This document shows positions 16,537 to 24,196 of a stretch of 64,000 bases of DNA, piece after piece (position 1 is the stretch's first letter; each line of letters begins with the position of its first letter). The stretch spans positions 62,001 to 126,000 of the forward strand of contig DASVRI010000009.1 of the NCBI GenBank assembly GCA_036388675.1. The letters run 5' to 3'. The position numbers and the translations under genes are program-made. The notes below the pieces were generated by a model. The model did no database searches and had not been told where the DNA came from. It saw only the letters and a list, made by a program, of their open reading frames with translations. Source of the DNA: DASVUS01 sp036388675. GTDB taxonomy: Bacteria; Armatimonadota; Abditibacteriia; Abditibacteriales; Abditibacteriaceae.

Positions 16537-17238
16537 GTAAGGCGCGGCTTCGTAAGATACCTTCTTCAACGCCTCGAACCGGCCCAACAGCAGCGGCGGG
16601 GTGATGCGCGCGTAGAACTTGACCAGGTTCCACACGCCCTTTTGCTGAAAGCGCCGTCCCGACGTTTGCAACGGCACCAACAAGTGACGGTGCCAGCCAC
16701 ATCGGGCGGCGCGCCGAATGTACTGAATATCTTCCGCCAGATGCAAGCTTTCATCAAAGCCGCCCACCTGATGAAAAACACGACGCGGTGTAATGATGCA
16801 GACGCCGCTCCCGGTGCGCAGCCAGCCCTGTCCCAGTAAGAATAAAAGATTAAAAACAAAGTAAACAGCGCGAATGGCCGGGCTTTCGCACGCCACAAAC
16901 CACGGACACGCCACGGCAAAAGGCCAGCGATTGTAAGAGCGCACAACGTTTGCGATAAAGGTCGGTGCTGGCACGCAGTCGGCATCCATAAAAAGCAGCA
17001 ACTCGCCATCGGCCTGCTGTGCTCCCGCGTTGCGTTGCCGTGATGTGCCGCGCTCGACATTCAGCAACCGAACGCCGGCGAAATCGCGCACCACATCTTG
17101 CGTGCCATCTTCCGAATTCCCATCGACGACAACGATTTCGATGGTTCCCGAGTACTCTTGCGCTTGTAAGGCGCGCAGCAAAGTGCCGATGCGTTCTTCT
17201 TCGCGCAAGGTCGGGATAACGACGGAAATCGAGGTCAC
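16528..17238 (-). CDS. Family 2 glycosyltransferase
   Basis: A 236-residue GT-A fold enzyme. The start MTSISVVIPTLREEERIGTL and IEIVVVDGNSEDGTQDVV form the nucleotide-sugar site, ERGTSRQRNAGAQQADGELL the donor loop, LLFMDADCVP contains the DxD metal motif, and GGFDESLHLAEDIQYIRRA provides the ED catalytic base region. A hydrophobic stretch (FNLLFLLGQGWLRTG) may touch the membrane. The pattern is that of the small TIGR04283-like transferases. Acceptor and donor are unknown. The gene is alone on the minus strand between two plus-strand genes, so it is probably transcribed on its own. Confidence 0.88.
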   Translation of the reverse strand: MTSISVVIPTLREEERIGTLLRALQAQEYSGTIEIVVVDGNSEDGTQDVVRDFAGVRLLNVERGTSRQRNAGAQQADGELLLFMDADCVPAPTFIANVVRSYNRWPFAVACPWFVACESPAIRAVYFVFNLLFLLGQGWLRTGSGVCIITPRRVFHQVGGFDESLHLAEDIQYIRRAARCGWHRHLLVPLQTSGRRFQQKGVWNLVKFYARITPPLLLGRFEALKKVSYEAAPYSD

Positions 17239-17333
17239 GTTATAATTGTAATATTCTGCTGCGGGTCACGGCGTGACGAGATGCTCAAATGTCACACATT
17301 TGACAAGAGCAGACAGTAAAGGGGTTGGCCATC

Positions 17334-17801
17334 ATGGTCGAAGCGACAGTGCACCAGGTTTACAAACAGGAAAAGATGGCTTCCACTCAGACAGTCGTTG
17401 TGCTCAAAGCGCGTGACCGGGAGCGTTACCTGCCAATTTGGATCAGCTTTCCTCAGGCCATAGAGATCGCGCAACAGGTACAGGGCTTAAAAACCGAACG
17501 GCCAACCACTTACAACCTCATGGCTCAACTGGTGGAACGTCTGGGAGGCCGTCTGGATGCCGTCCATGTCACGTTTCTTGAAGGAACGATATATCATGCC
17601 ACTCTGCGCTTGATGGTGAATAACACTCTTGAGGAAGTCGACTGCCGACCCAGCGATGCATTGCCCCTGGCGATGGCAGGTGGCGCGCCTATTTTTGTCG
17701 ACGACGAATTACTGTCAAAAGAAGGTTGCGACAGTGCCACTTCTTTCCATGGTGATGGTATGGGTGAACTCAATCTCTTCGAATTCAAGGACGCGGCCTG
17801 A
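17334..17801 (+). CDS. Bifunctional nuclease (BFN/DUF151) domain protein
   Basis: A 155-residue protein of the BFN family, described as a DNase/RNase in plants and found widely in bacteria. The core is visible: VVLKARDRERYLPIWISFPQ, AIEIAQQVQGLKTERPTTYN, LMAQLVERLGGRLDAVHVTF and the strictly conserved CRPSDALPLAMAGGAPIFVD. The ATG at 17334 was chosen because AAGGGG ends ten bases upstream; a TTG at 17325 is in frame. The gene stands alone with a strong terminator after it. Its cellular role in bacteria is not established; the enzyme activity is family knowledge, not something seen here. Confidence 0.88.
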   Translation: MVEATVHQVYKQEKMASTQTVVVLKARDRERYLPIWISFPQAIEIAQQVQGLKTERPTTYNLMAQLVERLGGRLDAVHVTFLEGTIYHATLRLMVNNTLEEVDCRPSDALPLAMAGGAPIFVDDELLSKEGCDSATSFHGDGMGELNLFEFKDAA

Positions 17802-17843
17802 ACTTGGCGTTTACAGGCATAGCAAGCGTATTCGACAAACTCC

Positions 17844-17900
17844 AGAACAGAAGAGGAGCGTTTATTGATAAAACATCAATAAACGCTCCTCTTCTGTTCT
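17844..17900. terminator. Perfect 26-bp hairpin, bidirectional terminator
   Basis: The arm at 17844-17869 is matched perfectly by its complement at 17875-17900 around the five-base loop AAAAC. It lies between the convergent BFN and ABC-F genes and carries A-rich and T-rich steps near the loop. The length and perfection of the stem are unusual for a simple terminator. Confidence 0.75.
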
Positions 17901-17921
17901 CTATCTCACGGATAACCGACT

Positions 17922-19538
17922 TTACTTCTTCTTGTGGTGCTTTTGCGGCACGAGGGGCTCGCGCCTTTCGACGAGCACTCCGTCTTCTACAGTGTAGGCT
18001 TCTTTTGCGACAGCGTTCACAAACGGCTGATCGTGAGAGACCACGACAATTGAGCCTTCGAAAGTACCGAGCGCTTCTTGCAACACAGCACGCGAAGCGG
18101 GGTCAAGGTGGTTGGTCGGCTCATCGAGTAGCAGCACGTTGGCCGGCTTCATCAGGAACTTCGCCAGTGCGACGCGGCTCCTTTCGCCACCGCTGAGTAC
18201 TCGGATCGGTTTATAAACTTCGTCGCCACGAATCAGCAATCGACCCAGCAGACCGCGCGCCTGACCTTCGGGCTGGCTTTCCAATCCGTGCAAAACTTCT
18301 TGCAGCACGGTGCGTTCCGGGTCGAGTGCTTCGGCCTGGTGCTGGGCGAAGTAGCCGATCAGCACATTGCGTCCTTCTTCGCGCGTGCCTTCGCTGGGCT
18401 CTTCGACACCGGCCAGAATGCGCAACAGCGTGCTCTTACCGGCACCGTTGGGGCCGAGAATCGCCACGCGGTCGCCGCGATTGACGCGCATATTGATTTC
18501 AAGCAGCACGACGTGATCGTCGTAATTCTTGCTGACGTTGCGCAGTCGCAGCGCGTCCTGCGCCGATTTGGGCGCCGTGGGAAACATGAACGCGATGGCG
18601 CGTGGCGCGGCTTTGGGCGCTTCGACGAGTTCCATTTTGTCGAGCATCTTTTCGCGGCTTTTCACCTGCGTCGCTTTGGTGTTCTTGGCGCCGAAGCGGT
18701 CGATAAATTCCTGCTGACGTTCCAGTTCGCGCTGCTGGCGCTCGTAGGCCGCGATCTGCCGCTCGCGCTCTTCGTGCTTCACACGATGATAGTTGGAATA
18801 GTTGCCGGTATAGTCGCGCAGCTTATGCTCATCGAGTTCAACGATTCGATGACATACCGCATCCAGGAACTTCGGCTCATGCGAAATGAGGAAGACCGAA
18901 CCCGGATATTCATCGAGGTAGTTTTGCAACCACTTGCGCGCGGCTGTATCGAGGTGGTTGGTCGGCTCGTCCAGGAGCAGCAAATCGGGTTCACGCAGCA
19001 GCAGCTTGGCCATTGCAATGCGCATCTGCCAGCCGCCGGAATAGGTATCGGTGAGACGGTCGAGCGCGTCGTCGCCGAACCCCAGGCCCTTGAGTACTCG
19101 CCCGATGCGCGCTTCCATGGTGTGCGATTCCTGCATCTCCAACTGCGTTTGGGCCTGCGATAGTTGGCGCAGGGCTTCACGGTGCTCGAACGAATCGGCA
19201 TTAAAGCCGTCTTCGCCACCGAGTTTGGCAGCCAGCGCGTCGATATTGGCTTGCGCCGCATCGGCTTCCTTGAAAGCCGACAGCATTTCTTCGCGCACCG
19301 TGACACCGAGTCGGCACTGCGATTCCTGCAGCAGCATATCGCACGAAACGTGGTCGTCAAATCGCACTTTTCCGCTGTCGGGCTCTTCCAGACCGGCGAT
19401 CATGCGAAAGATGGTTGTCTTGCCGGTGCCATTAGGGCCAACGAGTCCGACACGGTCGCCCCAGCCAACGAAGAGTTCCGCGTCTTCGAGAATCTTCTGT
19501 GCACCGTATTGTTTGTGAAGGTTTTCAATTGTAAGCAT
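17922..19538 (-). CDS. ABC-F family ATPase (translation factor/ribosome protection type)
   Basis: A 538-residue soluble protein with two ABC cassettes and no membrane segment. Cassette 1 has GPNGTGKTT, YSGGWQMRIAMAKLLL and LLLLDEPTNHLD; cassette 2 has GPNGAGKSTLLRILAG, LSGGERSRVALAKFL and LLLDEPTNHLD. Between them is the charged linker (RQIAAYERQQRELERQQEFI) that inserts into the ribosomal E site in ABC-F proteins. Size and the KNTKATQVKSREKML segment fit the YdiF/Uup-like branch. ABC-F members tune elongation or protect ribosomes from antibiotics; which applies here cannot be told. It is separated from its convergent neighbour by a strong hairpin. Confidence 0.9.
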   Translation of the reverse strand: MLTIENLHKQYGAQKILEDAELFVGWGDRVGLVGPNGTGKTTIFRMIAGLEEPDSGKVRFDDHVSCDMLLQESQCRLGVTVREEMLSAFKEADAAQANIDALAAKLGGEDGFNADSFEHREALRQLSQAQTQLEMQESHTMEARIGRVLKGLGFGDDALDRLTDTYSGGWQMRIAMAKLLLREPDLLLLDEPTNHLDTAARKWLQNYLDEYPGSVFLISHEPKFLDAVCHRIVELDEHKLRDYTGNYSNYHRVKHEERERQIAAYERQQRELERQQEFIDRFGAKNTKATQVKSREKMLDKMELVEAPKAAPRAIAFMFPTAPKSAQDALRLRNVSKNYDDHVVLLEINMRVNRGDRVAILGPNGAGKSTLLRILAGVEEPSEGTREEGRNVLIGYFAQHQAEALDPERTVLQEVLHGLESQPEGQARGLLGRLLIRGDEVYKPIRVLSGGERSRVALAKFLMKPANVLLLDEPTNHLDPASRAVLQEALGTFEGSIVVVSHDQPFVNAVAKEAYTVEDGVLVERREPLVPQKHHKKK

Positions 19539-19660
19539 CGCTCACAGTTTAGCAATTGCTCGCAGTGCGGTCATCAAACCTGCTGGAAAGCCGTGTTGAG
19601 TACTCAGAAAACAGCTTGCACCGGGTGCCCGCACTTGCTAAAATGCTTGGAGTCTCAATT

Positions 19661-19732
<72 letters not shown>

Positions 19733-19752
19733 TAACCGAACAAAAACCAAAC

Positions 19753-19781
19753 AAGCCCTTCAGTGATCCACTGAAGGGCTT
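19753..19781 (+). terminator. Terminator hairpin after tRNA-Asn
   Basis: AAGCCCTTCAGTG (19753-19765) pairs perfectly with CACTGAAGGGCTT (19769-19781) around ATC, with T residues following, 20 bases after the tRNA. Confidence 0.8.
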
Positions 19782-19875
19782 TGTAGCTTGTAAACGACTT
19801 CGTAAAGCCTTGACTCCCTGAGCTACTCGGCACCGATTCTTGAATGCTAACCCTGGCCGTAATAGAAAAGGAAGT

Positions 19876-20195
19876 GTGAACGCTCCCGTAGCACCGAGCG
19901 ATACCTTTCGCAAGATTCTGCAGGCAACCGGACACAAAGATTGGACCAAGTACGAGGGCTACGCGCGCGTGAACAACTCTACGACATGGTAAAGGACCCT
20001 GGTTGTCTGGTCAACCTGATCAATGATCCCGCTTTAACTTCTCAAATCAACGAGTTTCGCACGGAACTGCAAAAGGTCATGGAACAGACAAATGACCACC
20101 AGATGCCGAATTACAGGGTGAATTCCAAAGCTTTGCTGCCAGCGGCCCCAATCCATAATTCGCCCTTCAAGCAGCACGTGCAGGGATTGCTCTGA
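19876..20195 (+). pseudogene. Sulfatase C-terminal remnant
   Basis: Two overlapping frames join into the end of an arylsulfatase-like protein: DTFRKILQATGHKDWTKYEG in one frame, then, after a frameshift near 19969, EQLYDMVKDPGCLVNLINDP and ELQKVMEQTNDHQMPNY in another. The ELYD...DPxxxxNL pattern is typical of the last 100 residues of type I sulfatases. The N-terminal catalytic region, with the formylglycine site, is absent. It lies right after the tRNA-Asn terminator and opens a zone of several gene fragments, which suggests decay of a formerly larger island beside a tRNA gene. Confidence 0.6.
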
Positions 20196-20332
20196 CTCTC
20201 AGGACGAGGTGCATTCCAGCCAGCGATCCGAAGGTTCGAAACAGCCACCCGACTCATTCGCTACCTACAGCATACTACTCCGTCAGCACATTATTCCGTT
20301 TAGGTCCTTGACTACACGTAAATAGTCGCAAA

Positions 20333-20706
20333 TTAGCACGCGCTTAGGAACTGAGCACCCGCGATGAGACCGCGCTTTTCACCCTCTGGAGAACCGTTGT
20401 AATCTTTGTCCTCCAGTTCGATGCAAACCGCGCCCGCATAGTTGTGAGCAAGTAGAATTCGGAAACCTTCAGCCCAGTTGGTGCCCCCTGACCAGGAATG
20501 GTATAGCGCCAGGCAGTAGTACCAAACGCCGGATTTTCCTTGAAGGTTGCGGGTTGCTCCCAGCCATACTCATAGAGGTCATCGTTGATGATCTCGGTGT
20601 CCTTGCCGTGCACGTGACCCACTCGTGACGCGAACTCCTTCAGAAAACGGATCGGGTCAATACCCATGCGCAGCAGGTGTGAGGGATTGTAGTTGATGCC
20701 GATGGC
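20333..20706 (-). pseudogene. Sugar phosphate isomerase/epimerase remnant
   Basis: The frame beginning NYNPSHLLRMGIDPIRFLKE continues FASRVGHVHGKDTEI and GWEQPATFKENPAFGTTAWR, characteristic of the xylose-isomerase-like TIM-barrel family (the HGKD segment carries metal and sugar ligands). After IPGQG the frame shifts: the rest (TNWAEGFRILLAHNYAG, CIELEDKDYNG, GAQFLSAC) reads in a second frame to a stop at 20333. The N-terminal half is missing and the upstream end abuts an unrelated dehydrogenase fragment, so this is a broken, rearranged copy. Confidence 0.62.
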
Positions 20707-20734
20707 AGGCGAAGGGCGAGCGTTAAATCACGCT

Positions 20735-20888
20735 TAAACGAACTAAGATCTATTGCGATTATCGGATGCGCACCGCAAACTTGCGCGCCCATAATCGCAC
20801 TGAGACCCACGCCACCCATGCCGAAGATGGCGACTGATTCGCCGGCTTGCACGTGCGCCGTATTCATAACCAACAAGGTGGTAATGGG
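20735..20888 (-). pseudogene. Zinc-type alcohol dehydrogenase fragment (Rossmann motif)
   Basis: About 45 residues match the cofactor-binding start of class III-like medium-chain dehydrogenases: NTAHVQAGESVAIFGMGGVG followed by LSAIMGAQVCGAHPIIAIDL. Both ends are lost; the frame then runs into the sugar isomerase remnant. It is therefore a fossil, part of the decay zone at 19.9-22.6 kb. Confidence 0.6.
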
Positions 20889-21158
20889 GACAGAGGGCAG
20901 TCCCTACCAAAACTGTGTCTCAGCCGCGAACACGCGCAAATTCGTTCAGGGGCTGCCAAAAGGATTCTTCCAATTAATGAGGATTCAGCTCTTTGATCAG
21001 GAGAATAATCACGCTCACGATATGTTAAGCGTGGGCTCCGTGTGGCCAACGCCTGCCCTATTACGGCCCCTGTTAAAGTACCTGGTGCAGCGCGCTACAA
21101 GCTTGGCTGATATGACAGAGTACGATGTGACTGAGTACTCAATTAGACACGTCCGACA
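20889..21158. other. Short gap with no supported gene
   Basis: Between the dehydrogenase fragment and the PhyH gene I see no recognisable coding signal, only a GAGTACTC palindrome at 21133-21140. Confidence 0.4.
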
Positions 21159-21989
21159 TTACGGATAGAGCACCGGGTTCAATGGGCTTGCCGCCAACTC
21201 TCCGGGCACAACGCCGGGCATGTAGGTCCTGAAGTCGTGTTGGCGGTTGCTGTTGCCCATATCGGCAAAGGTGCGCACGCCATGTGCGAAATAGACCACC
21301 GTCATGACCTGACGGGCGCGGTCACTGTTGTTGGCGGGCGCCGAATGCAGCGTCCAGCCGTTGTGGAATGTGGCGTCGCCCGCTTTGAGCACACCCTGTT
21401 GCTGCGCGTGGCTGACAACCGGGAATCCGCGTTTGGCGATGACATCATCGTAGAACGCCTGCGAATCTTCGGAGATGCCTTCGCCCAAATATCCGCAGTG
21501 CTGCGAGCCGCTGGCGAAATTCAAGCCGCCCATCTCGTGAGTGATGTCAACCAGAGGCATCCACATCGTGATGGTGTGCGGCGTGTCCATCGGCCAGTAG
21601 TAGGCGTCTTGGTGCCACGGTGTAGGGCCGCCACCCGCCTCCTTGTTGATTGAGACGTCATGATACAGACGCACTCCCTCTGCGCCCATCAATTCCGCCG
21701 CAATGCGCGCGAAACGCCTGGCCAGCGTAAAGCGAGCGACCTGTTCATCACGGTTCCATATGCCGCCGACCAGAGTGAAAGCCTTGCCAAAGATATCGCG
21801 TTCTTCGAGGGGTCGCGTTTCGGAACTGAAGCGCTGCGACGCGTCCGTAATCACCGGCTGGAACTGCGCCACTTCTTCACGTGAACAGACCTCGGGCAGA
21901 TACACATGGCCGCTCTCGCGGTAATCAGCAATTTGTTGCGGCGTCAGAGTGTACGCATCGTCAAGTGCGGGCAAAGTCTGGGTGTTCAT
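21159..21989 (-). CDS. Phytanoyl-CoA dioxygenase (PhyH) family protein
   Basis: A 276-residue Fe(II)/2-oxoglutarate-dependent oxygenase. The metal triad is visible as PWHQDAYYWP (His126, Asp128) and a distal His in NGWTLHSAPANNSDRARQV, whose Arg should hold 2-oxoglutarate. PhyH-family bacterial enzymes hydroxylate varied small molecules, so the substrate is not known. It is intact although its neighbours on both sides are broken. A truncated ring-hydroxylating oxygenase lies directly upstream on the same strand, which suggests the two once belonged to one oxidative pathway. A second PhyH protein of a different sub-family is at 37.8 kb. Confidence 0.88.
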   Translation of the reverse strand: MNTQTLPALDDAYTLTPQQIADYRESGHVYLPEVCSREEVAQFQPVITDASQRFSSETRPLEERDIFGKAFTLVGGIWNRDEQVARFTLARRFARIAAELMGAEGVRLYHDVSINKEAGGGPTPWHQDAYYWPMDTPHTITMWMPLVDITHEMGGLNFASGSQHCGYLGEGISEDSQAFYDDVIAKRGFPVVSHAQQQGVLKAGDATFHNGWTLHSAPANNSDRARQVMTVVYFAHGVRTFADMGNSNRQHDFRTYMPGVVPGELAASPLNPVLYP

Positions 21990-22034
21990 AGTTTCCTTTT
22001 CTAGTGGTTACTTGCTTGATCGGATACCGAAGCG

Positions 22035-22549
22035 TCAGGAGATCTGTTTCATGTACCAATCGACGAACATGACCAACGGATCTTCCAGGCCGTAGCCACG
22101 CACATAAGGTCCCGGACGGTAGCGTGTGGATTCACAATGCCGCGCTGGTTGTTGACCGACAACTCCCAATCCTGCTCGCCGGTCGCTTTCCACACTTCGG
22201 TTACACGCTGCACATCATAGCCGGGCTGTTGGAGCGAGTCGGGATGCACCAGCCAGTACATATCGACGTAACTTTGATTTGGCCCGACGGGTGTCAACTG
22301 CATTACCACAGCGTAGTCGCCGGGCGCTTCGAAAAAGATGTTGGGCTAGATGGCCATGCCAACGTAGCCGACGTCCTGATGCGGCAAACGACCCAGCGGT
22401 AGTGCCACAGCCTTGCCGTCCATACTCTGGCTCACAAATCCCTCGCGCTGCGGCATGCGCCCTACATAGAATTGGCGTTCATCGCTCATCCCCACGAAGT
22501 ACTTAAGAGCCAAGCGCAAAGTCTCATTCTCTGGTTTGTGAATCATCAT
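22035..22549 (-). pseudogene. Rieske-type ring-hydroxylating oxygenase, C-terminal remnant
   Basis: The frame from 22549 reads MMIHKPENETLRLALKYFVG and FVSQSMDGKAVALPLGRLPH, then hits an in-frame TAG at 22346-22348. It resumes in the same frame as PNIFFEAPGDYAVVMQLTPV and DMYWLVHPDSLQQPGYDVQR, the helix-grip catalytic domain of oxygenase alpha subunits. Near 22130 it shifts frame to RYRPGPYVRGYGLEDPLVMF and ends at 22035. The N-terminal Rieske [2Fe-2S] domain is missing. With one stop, one frameshift and a truncation, it is a clear pseudogene. Confidence 0.7.
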
Positions 22550-22814
22550 ATTCCAGGGATAGTCAGAACGGAGGCAGGTAACATTCCTTGCCCACCTCTG
22601 TTCTCGCTGTCAGAGTTGCGTGAGCGGTTGTGCCCTGACAAAAGAGACTGATGCTTTTAATTCACGGATCTCAGAGCACTTTGAAGCTGATATCGCTTGC
22701 GTGCTTCTGGAAGAGGTGCAGTTCGTCGGCACAGGTTATGGCCTGCTCGCCGATGAAGAAATTCTCGAAATGTACGCCTTCCACCGTGTGATGGGAATCA
22801 TAGCCGCCGATGAG

Positions 22815-24002
22815 TTAGGGCGAGTTGTAGATGTCCTTCGCCACGCGGATGTTTCTCAGGTGCACGTCGCGAATCTGGCCTCGCTCATCGTCGCCGCTCC
22901 AGCGCGAGTTGAGGATGCGAAAGTCGATTAGCTTGTCGTAAAAGTGCTCGACGCGAATGTCCTCCCACAAGATGCGGCTCACCGTAGCGTGATCACCGTT
23001 GTGAATGGTAAAGACGCCACCTTCACCGTGCCCGCACAGCACGTCGATGTTGCGAAAGGTGATGTCGCTGATCAAGTCGGCCTGTAGCTCAAAGCCGATT
23101 TCCATAACGTTTCCGGCGCGCGCGTTCAGGAACACGCAGCCTCGCACTTCCACACGCCGCACATCGCGCCGCCAGTCACTGTATTTAGAGTGGTGGCGCG
23201 CGGAATGGTTGGTTGGTTTCACGGCAATGCAGTCGTCGTTATTGCGTAGGAAGCAACCTTCAATCAGCACGTCCTGCGAGCCTACCACATCGATACCGTC
23301 CGAGGAAACGACTTCTCCAATCTGCTTCAAATTGCGCATGTGAACGCGGTCGCACAGCGCCGCCGTCACCATCCACATTGATGGGTGGATCATCACGATG
23401 TCTTCGAGCAGAACGTCCTGGCACTTCTCCCACTGAATGGAGCGCCGCGCATCGACATCCTTCAAGAACACGCTTCCGTCCAAAATGCCATGACCGCAAA
23501 TCGCGATCTGCTGGGCATCAGCGGCTTGGATCGCGCCACGCACAACCGCCCCGCCTTCGATGTAAACCGTTTCTCCACTGCCAATTTGCAGCGTGTCGAT
23601 GTGGTGCGTCTGCTCCGCCGGGAAGAAATGTACGCTTTGGTCACTGACAATGGGGCGCGCCGTTTCGAGCGCGTTGGCACAGACGAAAAGCGGCATCATG
23701 CCATCGATTTCCAGGCTCCAATTGCCGAGTCGATCCAGAGAAAACCGAACTGTCTGAGCCTCGATCTTAGGCAGGATGCCGCGACTGAGCGGGCACAGAT
23801 AAACCTCGTGCAGGGGTGCTTCGACCGTGACTCCTATATCGATGGTGCCCTCGAAGGCCACCACGAAAAACGCCGCCACTCCTGTCGTGCAGACTGGAAC
23901 AGGCTGATCGTTGATGGCCACCGAAAAATGCGGTGAGAGCACCGTTTCAGGTGGCCAATGGTAAATGGTCAGCTTCGTTCCGGGATGTTGGGTATTCATC
24001 AA
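22815..24002 (-). CDS. GH28-like polysaccharide-degrading beta-helix protein (premature stop)
   Basis: A 395-residue right-handed beta-helix protein resembling family 28 pectinases. The catalytic-type segment SSDGIDVVGSQDVLIEGCFL then NNDDCIAVKPT carries the Asp-Asp pair of GH28, preceded by repeated coil motifs (GILDGSVFL, CQDVLLEDIVMIH). No signal peptide is seen. The frame ends with TAA at 22815, but the same frame continues with convincing family sequence (LIGGYDSHHTVEGVHFENFF, DELHLFQKHASDISFKVL) to a stop at 22671. So about 48 C-terminal residues have been cut off by a single nonsense change. The core may still fold; activity is uncertain. It sits beside the decay zone and upstream of the glycosidase run. 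Confidence 0.78.
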   Translation of the reverse strand: MMNTQHPGTKLTIYHWPPETVLSPHFSVAINDQPVPVCTTGVAAFFVVAFEGTIDIGVTVEAPLHEVYLCPLSRGILPKIEAQTVRFSLDRLGNWSLEIDGMMPLFVCANALETARPIVSDQSVHFFPAEQTHHIDTLQIGSGETVYIEGGAVVRGAIQAADAQQIAICGHGILDGSVFLKDVDARRSIQWEKCQDVLLEDIVMIHPSMWMVTAALCDRVHMRNLKQIGEVVSSDGIDVVGSQDVLIEGCFLRNNDDCIAVKPTNHSARHHSKYSDWRRDVRRVEVRGCVFLNARAGNVMEIGFELQADLISDITFRNIDVLCGHGEGGVFTIHNGDHATVSRILWEDIRVEHFYDKLIDFRILNSRWSGDDERGQIRDVHLRNIRVAKDIYNSP

Positions 24003-24196
24003 TGAAGTCGTGCCTTAAGCGCTGTGAACGTGCGCTATCTGCAAATGCTTGCAGCAGCAATAACGCTTCGATTTTGTTAGTCGGCGAAGTGGCCGATCGA
24101 GTACTCGAACGCAGCATTTCCGATGATTCTGCAGCAGTAGGAGCGCAGTAGGTTGCGCTCTCACATAGCTCAGTCGAAATACTTCAGGGCTTCGCT
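24003..24196. other. Intergenic spacer, no gene
   Basis: The spacer holds a GAGTACTC palindrome (24099-24106) and an imperfect hairpin, GAGCGCAGTAGGTTGCGCTC at about 24140, downstream of the 1051-residue gene; no T-run follows it. Confidence 0.35.

Noticed and set aside
18288..19163. 291-residue plus-strand frame opposite the ABC-F gene
   Set aside because: Antisense shadow; the minus strand carries complete Walker and signature motifs.
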